A stretch of 64,000 nucleotides of DNA from Purshia tridentata (Eukaryota > Streptophyta > Magnoliopsida > Rosales > Rosaceae): NCBI GenBank assembly GCA_003254885.1, contig QANT01005157.1, forward strand, positions 1-64,000. The letters are read 5' to 3'. Positions 47,955-57,602 of this stretch are shown piece by piece; the stretch's first letter is position 1, and each line of letters opens with the position of its first letter. The position numbers were made by a program, and so were the translations under genes. The notes below the pieces were generated by a model. That model had not been told where the DNA came from. It did not search any database and worked only from the letters and a program-made list of their open reading frames with translations.

Positions 47955-49180
47955 GTGAGTTTCGATTTAACACATTTTCAACATTTTATGTTTTGTTTTC
48001 CTGAATTTATATATATGGTTTGAATATGCATATGCTGCTCGGATCAGACAAGCAACTTTTGTGTGTATATTTGATTAAACTAGCTAACTGTTTACACCCA
48101 CACATATCACGCTCTAGCTAACTTCTCTAACCTTCTGTTCAAGGATTTCTTTTGACAAGGCTAGGCAGAGATAACAAAACATTGAATACAGGCAAAAAAC
48201 TATATGTAGATTTTAGACAAAAAGGTTAAAGATAAAGAGGCATACAACTTTTTGTAGGAGATTTTAAGCAGAATATGTGCGCCTGAAGTCAGCTAGAGCA
48301 TGCTATGGGCAAATTTGCCTCAACTGTTTTGTGAAACTAGCTTAAATGCATGTCTAACTTAAATTGGTGGATGAATTTTGCCAGCTTCTCCTTGCACCTT
48401 AGTAATCTCAAACAAATAAAGTTTTGACATTCCAATGTTTCTTTAGTGCACATTATACAATATCTCTGCACTTTTAAATTTAATGGTCTCAAATTTGATT
48501 ATTTATCTATATTAACAAGTAGCATTTTGCCAAATTTCCAGCCAAGGACAAGAAAAGTCCCCTACAGAAGGCAGCAAGCAAGTGCAGACCAGAAATCAAA
48601 CAAGATAATAAATCCCCCTCCCCAAGATACGCAAATAGATGAAGAGCCCACCAAGAGTCAAGATCAAACCCCTAAACACCCATTAACCAACCTGGGAACA
48701 CTCATCCACAACTTTTTTGAACGAGTAGTTGAATACCGCAGATTTTTTTATTACTATGACATAATATTGTTTCACCAACTATTCTAATTTTTTTTGGAAT
48801 GCTACTTTGTTTATTAAGATATCAGCAATATCTTCACAAAACAATTAGCATATAAAATATTCCATGAATGCACATTTTATAATTTGGTGAACAAAAATTG
48901 ATTTCAATTTTACGAACATATTTATATATATATATATATATTAAAAATGTTATCCTTCATTTAATTTTATTAGGCCTTGCCTACATTTTATAAATCTTCC
49001 GCACATTGTATTAACTATTGACACCCGCGACATCGTGTGGGCATAACCCTAAACCCTAAATAATTCTTCAGAAATTTCTTTACACAAATCACTTTTTGTA
49101 ATATTACACACAAGAACTATATGTTAGCATATAATATTACAAAATTTACAACTTTTCTATACGCATATGAAATTTCAATT

Positions 49181-49200
49181 ACCCGCAGCAACGCGCGGGT
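49181..49200 (+). other. Helitron 3'-terminal hairpin
   Basis: ACCCGC, an 8-nt loop, then GCGGGT, followed by TATTTTG and CTAG. This is the termination signal typical of Helitrons. Confidence 0.88.
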
Positions 49201-49311
49201 TATTTTGCTAGTTAAAACTGGATTTGAAGCATCACCTTCCATCTCCATATTATTACTTCACATGAAATGTATTATGTATGACAAATAAAGGGTTTGAGAA
49301 AAAAATGCAAC

Positions 49312-51001
49312 CAATAAAAAAATGAAAGTTTAAATTTAAATCTATTATTTAAATTATTTTAAACATTATTCATAAATGACTTGGACATTGACTATTTATT
49401 TTTTGCTGGTAGAAAGTAAAATTTGCATTTACTATGATAAATATTATGGCTACCCATGTTTTGAGATTGGCTAGTGGCTTGGCTACCCATGTTTTGAGTC
49501 TTTACTCACATCATTGAATTCAATTTATTATGGTCCACAAATATAGAATATTATTTTCCTTCAAAATTCCATTTGATTACAAATTATTTTTGGGTTGGAA
49601 TTCAGCTCCATAAACAGAAGCTAATCTTGAGCCGCACAATCATTATTTTCCAAAATTAACGAACCAAAACAAAAGGTGGCATTTATTTATTCAAATAGGC
49701 CCTCACAGTCACAGCTCGTGGCGTGCTTCTGGACGCAAATAATGAAACATGTTACGGAACGGAACAGAATCTAATTCACTCACCTTCCATCTCTTTTCCT
49801 TTGCCCAAAATCTATTTCAAATTTTCGACTAATTCTGTCTATTTCTCCTATTAATAATCGTTTTCCATATTTTCCATACAAATATTAAAGAAAATTCGTA
49901 AGAGAGAAAAAATAGAACAAAATCAGTGCCGTTGATTTCGGTCTATAAATCCCAGCCAAGTGCTTAGGGTTGGTTGGCGTTGGCAGCTCTGGCCTTTACC
50001 TCACGTCGTGCATATCAAAACCATGTGTTCAATATAAATATACATAAATAGAAACACTGGCAAAGTTCGCAATTTTCTCTCTGCTCCACAAGAAGAAGAA
50101 GAGGAAGAACAAGGTCTTATCTTCTAGAGCGTGCCCTCCATTACAATCTGGCTAAGAAGAGGTCAGATCTTTGTTTTCTCCACTCCTTTTTTTCTGGGTT
50201 TCTTATATTTTGATACCAGAAGCATGCTTTTGTTGTTTTCTTTTGACTTCTGTTTTTTGTTCTTCAATGGGTGGTTCTTGATTGTCGGCCCTAACCAATT
50301 ATCGCAATCATGCTGCAAGTTTTTTTCAATGTACAAGTATGATTTTTATTTTCCCATCTAACCATCTGAATGAGCCATGCATTTGATTCAAATTGAATGA
50401 TCTTTATTGTTTTTCATTGAATATAGTGCAAGAATGTGATTTTACATCATTTTTTGGCTTGGATTATTGGAAGTTTCAGTTGTGCTACACCTCAATTTGA
50501 ATGTTGAAATTGCCATGCAATTTGTTCTATTCCTGAATTATTGCTCTGGGTGTTACATATACAAATACCTTCAAGTCATAGTCTTTTGGTTTTTCCCTGT
50601 GTTTACCAGGCCAACATCTCTTCTGCATGTTTCGGTTTGGGTTCTCCTAATTGACAAAGATTTTCTTTCAGTCTGGCCGCTGCAACCAAATTAACTTCTT
50701 CTCGCACCTCTAAGAGGGTGTGGGGTGATAATGAGAGAGTGATTTTGCTTTGTGTTCTAAGGAGATCAAAATCATCACACATATGGAGATTGTGCCGTGT
50801 TTCAGTGGGTTTGTCGCTTGATTATGGCTAAGGTCAATGATGCTTGAATCCTCGGAAGCTTGATGGTAGTTCAGTGTACTTAGCAAGATCATGCTGTTGA
50901 TACAGGCTTCCACACAATAATGAGCACAATAGTTTGTCGTTGATAGTTTCGGTGTAATAAAAAGTAGTTCATCTGTTGATGTAGCTCTCCTGTTGCCACT
51001 A
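49312..51001. other. Upstream and 5' UTR of the LRR gene
   Basis: 49312-49990 is AT-rich with no gene. From about 50030 (AATATAAATATACATAAATA) to 50159 is a likely promoter and first non-coding exon, rich in GAAGAA; a donor is plausible at AAGAG|GTCAGA (50159). The leader intron would run to shortly before the ATG at 51002. Confidence 0.4.
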
Positions 51002-53481
51002 ATGGTTAGGTTTTCATGTTTCCAAGGTCACATCCATAGCCCCAAACCTAAGGTAAGTGGAACAATCATCATTCGGGTCATTGACACTCACAATTTATTA
51101 TGATTAGTTTGATAATTCATGGTTATTTGACCCTGTAGTCTTCCTTTTTCAAACAGAAAACTTTTCAACCTTCTTTAGAAGCAATGCATAAGGCATTACA
51201 AGATTGTTCTCACAAACAAGCTTTGAAGGATTCATCTGGCAAAGCATTAAACACATCACGGGCAGAAGGATTATCCAAAATTAATAGCAGTTTAAAGCAT
51301 GTATCTTCTCTTGATCCTAATTGGAAATCAGATGATATTAAAAGCAACCCCATTGATGAAAGTGACATCAAGGTTACTCAGGAAGGGCGCCTTATGAAAA
51401 GTCGGTCACTGGGAAGTGCATTATACCTGGAGGGGGAGGTTTCTGCAAACAATGGCACTGAGGATGAAACAGATCAAGGATTTTCTTGTGATGGCTCTCA
51501 TGATCAGAATGGATCGGTGGTACCAAATGGAAGCAGGGACCAAGGAGTAAGCCCATCTGAACAGTGTCACAGAACTCCTGAGTCGGACTACTTGCAAGTA
51601 AGTTCTAGAGCTGTCAATAATGAATCAATTTTCTCAATTGGAGAACCATTACAATCAGAAAAGGAAGGCCATGAAAATTCAGATACTCAATTATCTGGTG
51701 AGTGTGCTGCTGACTCTGGTGAACATATTTCTCGTAGCCCAAAAGCGCTTGTTAAATCATGTTCTTTGCCAAACATCAGAGATTCTGCCCCACCTACTGG
51801 GGGGCATTCTCATATTAATCATTTAGCAGTGCATATGAATCATTCAAGATCTTCCCAGGACCTACATGTCTTAGGGATGAGGAGGAAAGAGATTTCAGTT
51901 TGTGAGGTTGAAATGCAGGTAATGCAAGAACAGGAAAGAGATTATATCTTAGGTAAAGCTGAGAACCATAATTTTGAAAATTCCATTGATGATGGTAATG
52001 ATTCCTGTAATTACTCTGGTTTAGCAAAAGACTGGATAATGCCGGTTACAGATGATGTAAACAGGGTGAAAAGCTCCCAAGGAGAATCCTCATTTCACCA
52101 TTGGGATGAATTGCCAAGCAAGGATTTTAAGATTAAGCGTATTGAGGAGTGGGTTAGTGATCTTCAGATTAGCAACCCATTGGAAGAAACAAATGAGTTG
52201 TCTCAATCTAATGATCAGGTGAAGAGAGATTCCAATGACTTAAATGGTTCAACTACTGCTAAGACGGACGGTAAGGTCACTCCTGGCATGGAAGCTGCTA
52301 AAAGATATATCTCTTCTTTGAGTGCAGCTGCCACCACAGCTCAGCTGGCAAATCATGGATTGGCAGTGATCCCATTCCTTGGTGCATTTGTAAATCTGAG
52401 GGTGCTCAATATATCAGGAAATTCCATAGGTTTGTATCTCTTATAAAAGCTTCATCTGTCCCATTTGAATGTTTATTTCTGTTCCTATAGCATGCTTTTG
52501 CGTTATGGTCTCATTCTTCACAGTTGATCAGTTCTTTATTCTAATTAGCATTCCGTTTTTATACTTGCTGCAGTAAGGATAACTGCTGGTGCTCTTCCTC
52601 GAGGACTTCATATGTTGAATCTGTCAAAAAACAATATTTCCACCATTGAAGGTCTGCGTGATCTCACTCGACTTCGTGTCCTGGACCTGAGCTACAACAG
52701 GATTTTGAGAATTGGACATGGTAAATACATATATTGAATTATATATTCATGAAGTTGATGGCTTTCTTGTTGTACTCTATTACCTGTGTAGGATAACTCA
52801 TGGATATTCATGTGATTAACTTTTTTCTTTTCCATTTATCTAAATTATTTTGAAGGCCTGGCTTCTTGTTCCTCTCTAAAAGAGTTGTACTTAGCTGGAA
52901 ACAAAATCAGTGAGGTGGAGGGTCTTCATCGCCTTTTGAAACTGGCTGTTCTGGATCTGCGTTTTAACAAAATCTCGACAGCAAAGTGTCTTGGCCAACT
53001 TGCAGCTAACTACAATTCCTTGCAAGCCATCAGCTTGGAAGGAAACCCAGCCCAGAAGAATGTTGGAGATGACCAATTGAAGAAATATCTGCAAGGACTT
53101 CTTCCCCACCTGGCTTACTACAACCGGCAGCAAATCAAATCTAGCACTTTGAAGGATGCTGCAGATCGGTCAGTAAGGTTAGGCATTAGTACCCACCAGT
53201 TTGAACGTGGCCTTAGACCGGATCATAAGGCTACGAGGAAGGGTAGTCATGGTCTATCTGCTCACAGGCCATCAGCTTCTACAAGTCACGGTCATGGAAA
53301 TCAATCTGTAGTGTCAGTGAAGAAGTCCAGGGGCAGGCATGGGCACCTCCCTCCAAGTGGAAATAAAGCAACAACTCATAGTCGACATCACTATTTTGAC
53401 ATTGGCAGCAAACTTATGAACCTGAAACAGGATCTCTCCATGCGCAGGAGTCAGAGTGAGGGGACTATGGCAGCTATTTGA
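51002..53481 (+). CDS. LRR protein, outer-arm dynein light chain 1-like (At4g03260 type)
   Basis: Four exons: 51002-51052, 51157-52429, 52574-52720 and 52856-53481, 2097 bases, 698 residues. The tiny first exon gives MVRFSCFQGHIHSPKPK, typical of this plant family, and is needed for the normal N-terminus. Residues 18-420 are polar and probably disordered, with a conserved KSRSLGSALY. From about 430 come SDS22-like leucine-rich repeats (LRVLNISGNSI, LHMLNLSKNNI, LRVLDLSYNRI, LKELYLAGNKI, LAVLDLRFNKI), an LRR cap (LEGNPAQ) and a basic His/Ser-rich tail. The dynein name reflects the LRR fold; land plants of this type lack outer-arm dynein, so the role is unknown, probably a scaffold. From memory, the Arabidopsis counterpart lies next to frataxin. 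The Helitron has inserted between the two genes here. Confidence 0.92.
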
Positions 53482-54623
53482 GATTATTTTCATGCTTTAT
53501 AGTGAGTGGTTCATACATTACTTGGGTTTTGGTTATGTGGATTTCTGTGCTTACTGTATTACTTGTGATACTTTATATTTTTGTGCTTCCTCAACAGCCT
53601 GTTATATTTTGGTACACATTTGAATTTGCTTTAGAAGCGTTACATAATGTCTCCTCTGTGGGTATCTTCCTGTTCAAAGATCTTGTTTGCGTGAAAATTG
53701 TCCCATCCTGTCATGATTTATAGTGGTCGCTCTGCCAAGTTTGTAACAATTCGGATAAACTATCCTGCATCTGTCATAGCATTCACCTCCTAGTTCTATA
53801 TTAGGGTTATTCGGCTTGCAATCCGAGAATTGTATGCAATTTGATAACTAGGATTGTGTTTCCAATATTTCCAATAGCTTTGAAAATAATTTTGATATTA
53901 TATTTGAAAATTATCAAGACTTTAGGAAAGCCATTCAAGACTTCAAAGTTTTCTGGGGTTTTAGAGTCCTGGAATATAATCCTTCTCAAGTAGTGGAGAG
54001 AGTGTAAGGTAATAGGATAGGACTATGACACATTTAAGAGTTTGATGTCGTGCCTACAAATACAATGTGACCAAAAAAAGGGATGAAATAGCCAAGTAAT
54101 TAACACAAGAAAATTATTCAATACTCTTCCTTTCACATGAGAATTGTATATCGTTACATATGAAACCATGTATATCGAAGAAAGGACAAGGCTTGATTCG
54201 AGAGTAGTGAATAATTATGGGTGAAAATATGAAACTTGATGGTAAAGGAAAAATAAGACAGCTGACTTTGAAGAATTGTCAATGAATACTCGAACAAAAT
54301 AGAGAAACTGGGTTAGATAAAACAGCAGATAATTGCCTTGGATAAGCTTAAATAAAAAACAAAAGATACAGAGTGATTTACTGACACGCATGCAGTTAAA
54401 ATCATACACAGTAATCGACACCATTCATAATTACAATTACAAGGCACAAGTCCATGATCCACCAACAAGAAAACTTTACAAAATCCTCAAATTTCATTTG
54501 CAACCACCCTTCAATCCTCAAGCTATCCTGCTTTGCCTTAAATCAATTTCTGCATAACAGAAAATTCATAGACTGCATCAGTTTCACCCGCGTAAATCAT
54601 AAATATCAATAAATTTTAAATAA
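53482..54623. other. Convergent 3' region of LRR and USP genes
   Basis: Holds the 3' UTRs of the two genes that face each other; otherwise AT-rich. No further gene is seen. Confidence 0.4.
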
Positions 54624-55313
54624 TTATCCAAAAAACCAAGCAAGTCCCAAACCTTGGGGTTCATCATCGGAGGCATCAATGTACTCCGGGTCCTCCTCCG
54701 GCACCGGGTGCAGCTCCACCGGCTTCGCGGCAGCGCCGGCTACGGCTTCACCGTTGGTGTCATCCGGATACCTGACGACTACGACGGGACACACACAGTG
54801 GTGCACGCAGTAATCAGTCACGCTCCCGAGCTTGCCCTTGTTGGCCCGCTTCGCGGCGCCGGCGCCGAAGCCTCGGCTCCCCATGATGACGACGCTGAGC
54901 CTGAGCCTCTCGACCTCCAAGCAGAGGCGCTCCGTCATGTCGTGGTCCTTCACTATGTGGATTTTGAAGGGGATTTGGGCCTCCACCAGGGGCTGGGCTA
55001 GGTCCGCCGCCTTGGTCGTCGTGAAGGTGTCGAAGTCGTCCTCCAGTTTCTGCTGGGACTCTTCCGAAACGGCGTCGTCGCCGTTCTCGACGAACCCCCA
55101 GTCGGCGCCGTAGAGGACGCTGGTGGGGCGGACGTGGAGGAGGATGACGGAGTCTCCGGGTCGGAGGTAGTTGTTGACGGCCCATCGGACTGCGAAGGCG
55201 CTCTCGTCGCTAAAATCGACGGCGATGGCGACCTTGCGCTGTGCCCCAGAGGTCGGGGTGGTAGTTAGCGGGAAGCGTGGCGAGGAGGACGGTTGTAAGG
55301 CGGGTGGGTTCAT
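54624..55313 (-). CDS. PHOS34: Universal stress protein, PHOS34-like
   Basis: A single open frame of 229 residues from an ATG at 55313. The USP fold starts KVAIAVDFSDESAFAVRWAV (residues 27-46), followed by ILLHVRPTSVLYGADWG, then LVEAQIPFKIHIVKDHDMTE and the nucleotide-binding loop VVIMGSRGFGAG...GKLGSVTDYCVHHCVCPVVVV. The N-terminus has SSSPRFPLTT, which looks like the proline-directed phospho-site of Arabidopsis PHOS32/PHOS34. The tail is acidic (EEDPEYIDASDDEP). Family role: cytosolic, stress-related, ATP-binding in some members. The gene is strikingly GC-rich compared with its AT-rich flanks, which makes long shadow frames on the other strand. No intron is apparent, though some Arabidopsis relatives are split. 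Confidence 0.92.
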   Translation of the reverse strand: MNPPALQPSSSPRFPLTTTPTSGAQRKVAIAVDFSDESAFAVRWAVNNYLRPGDSVILLHVRPTSVLYGADWGFVENGDDAVSEESQQKLEDDFDTFTTTKAADLAQPLVEAQIPFKIHIVKDHDMTERLCLEVERLRLSVVIMGSRGFGAGAAKRANKGKLGSVTDYCVHHCVCPVVVVRYPDDTNGEAVAGAAAKPVELHPVPEEDPEYIDASDDEPQGLGLAWFFG

Positions 55314-57602
55314 GTCGGAAATGACTGTTTAGTCCTTACCTACTTGACTTTAATAAGTGATGGAAGTTTCGGGAAAGAGTATAAAAGAGAAAACAGTCGT
55401 GGGTGAACGAAATAAACGGAATCGGAAAGAATTGCCTCTCTCCGTTTCTCAAAGCTACTGTGGAATATGCCACTGCCAACTGGCGACGAGCTAACTTATA
55501 TAAACATATCTTTATTTATTTATTTATCTACCTTTTTTTGATAAATTATTTATCTACTTTTTATTATGATGAATGAGGCCTTTGATGAGACAAATTGGGC
55601 ATCATATCATTGAAGTTATTGAACTAACAATTTTCTGGACCATCAGACAAAAAGAAAACAATTTTCTGAACCATTAGTGGAGAGAAATAACGTTCCATGT
55701 TCCTATTATTTGGTCCCTTTTGGCCCACATTGCAAATGGATGTAACGATTAGTGATTATTGATGATGACATGTCTGTTTTGTTTATTTGTACGCGTGTTG
55801 CATGATTTATAAGTCACGTCATTATATAAAACAAGGTTTGTATACTTTCTAATTGTTGTTATCTTGCATGCGAAACTATCCTAACAATTAGTTGATTAAA
55901 CCCAGATATGAAAATAAAAAATATCTGAAAATGAAAATTGAGAAATTAAATGTACAATTTGTAGGGGCTCGATAAAACTTGAAAGAGAGATTGTAAGTTG
56001 GTAGCTAGTAGGTGCTGGACAAATGCTAAATATTGATTGTCCATGACCGTGACTGTGTGACTGTGAGTGAGGTTTGACCGTTTGAGGACCAAGACATGAA
56101 CGGCATTTCCTTGAAGCTAGTCTACTTGTTGCCAGCCTGGGGCAGAAAACAACTCTAAGAGCTAGGTAGCTATCAAATTTTCAATTACAACGAACCTGGA
56201 GTTAGCTGTAAGTCTCTCTTAGTCATGTCCATATCAAACAAGTAGACCAGTGCAGAAAAAAAGACACTTCTATTTATAAATTGATGTTAAGAACTTAAGA
56301 GTAGGCTTTCTTTTTGAGGCCCAACAACAAGAAACAACTACAAAATAGCCCAGGTCTGCAAATATTCTAACAGAGAGGCCCTGCGAAAATGAGGAGGGGA
56401 GCCCATCATCTAATAGCCTGATCCATACTTAAACCCAAGTTTGCAAAACTACGATCCCCATCCCCCATTTCAAAATTTCTTATATCCTTGAATTGAATCT
56501 CTCAAAATCTCACCAATGACTTGAATAGTTGAATGTTTCTTACAAATGCTTTTCAATTTTCAGTTAGTCTTTCGGTCCATCAATTAATGGCTACCAACTA
56601 TCCCAATTTTTATTGACAATGTCAATGATATCATCTTTTTCTGTGGTCATGTCGTGGAAGACCATAAAAGAGACCAGAGGTCAAGATGGAACCTTCCATT
56701 TCCAACATGTTAAATACGCAGGCTCATGATCCACATATTTCAATATTTGTAAGGGTAGGGATCTTTATTATTGGCCTGCCAGCCCTCAAGTACTAAGGTA
56801 GGTTGAAACATTTATTATGAATAACAAATGAACGGCTCAGATTGCTTCTGTGTGGACCCCAGTGGTGATTATGTTGAACTCCCAGCAGCCTCAAGTTGCA
56901 AAGACGTACTTTTATTTGATTGAAAAATATTTGCCCTGGAAGAAAGGATATATCTACTCATACAACGACAAAAATGAGCAGTAAAAACCAAATGAAAGTG
57001 AGTGATTTCGTGAAACTTTTCAACACGGCAAAATGTGGTTGGTGGGTCCAATTTTCAAACTTTGCTCATTACATTGGGTAGACGATAAAATTGGTCGTGA
57101 CCAAAATGTTGTTGATGAAATGTTGAATTGCTCAAACGTAAATAATAAGGCGTGCACGTGTTTTACAGTACCATATAATAGAACTGTAAATTGCTAGTGT
57201 AACATGACCTGGTCAATTGCGGCGGACAAAGCTAGATATTGCTCAAAATTTGTTCACATACAGCATGGTTATGTGGTCCAATCATATTGTATGGTTTTTG
57301 ACCACTTGACCTATCTTCTAAAGCTGACAAAAATTTACTTGTACAAAGAATGGAATACTGGGATTTCGGAAAGAAAAGCTTCTCTTTGACTTTTAGCCAC
57401 GGAGGGGCACGAGATGACTTTAGGACCTGTAAAGCTGCGCAAGCAAGTCCACTCTCTACCAAATGACCAAAAGCCCATTCCATAATAGGGGTTAGAAATT
57501 TTGTAGTCCACTCTCTCTCTCCCTCATTCATTAAATTCAAGTTCTTGCACATACTACATACATACAGTATCTGACTTGTCTGCAAAATTTTGTTGTGCAG
57601 CC
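55314..57602. other. Intergenic between USP and RLK8
   Basis: 55314-55480 is the USP upstream region. 55490-57180 has no recognised gene. 57190-57602 is the reverse-oriented copy of the shared upstream block (CTCTACCAAATGACC near 57455; W-box pair at 57298-57311). Confidence 0.45.
57298..57311 (+). promoter_or_regulatory. Paired W-box upstream of RLK8
   Basis: TTGACCACTTGACC: two TTGACC sites 2 bp apart, on the gene's own strand, 292 bp before the ATG at 57603. The minus-strand genes have the same arrangement relative to their own starts. WRKY binding is inferred. Confidence 0.5.

Larger units (their letters stand above)
44937..49211 (+). mobile_element. Non-autonomous Helitron, about 4.3 kb
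   Basis: The 5' end is TCTATATATACTAAACG and the 3' end is ...GGGTTATTTTGCTAG, with a perfect hairpin (ACCCGC/GCGGGT) ending 11 bases before the CTAG terminus. There is no target-site duplication, and the flanks join as A^T (CATA|TTAAAAC; one base ambiguous), matched by the empty site in the neighbouring copy. These are the Helitron hallmarks. No Rep or helicase frame is visible, so it depends on another element. Inside are several exon-like segments (46080-47954), suggesting captured host DNA, simple repeats (GA at 45340-45364, TA at 48915-48945), and a second Helitron-like hairpin at 49023-49045. Insertion is after the 182-bp duplication. Low divergence between the duplicate flanks suggests a fairly young insertion. 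Confidence 0.88.

Noticed and set aside
48446-48787. 113-codon frame inside the Helitron
   Set aside because: Low-complexity polar protein without a known domain; no Rep or helicase motif, so not a Helitron protein.
48915-48945. Short TA repeats as CRISPR-like or origin structures
   Set aside because: Plain microsatellites in a plant nuclear genome.
44665-49311. Direct repeats around 44.7 and 49.2 kb read as long terminal repeats
   Set aside because: The repeat is a tandem host duplication; the insert has Helitron ends and no LTR, primer site or integrase.
54654-55185. Long open frames on both strands over the USP gene
   Set aside because: They are shadows of a GC-rich true gene; only the frame ending at 54624 gives a USP domain.
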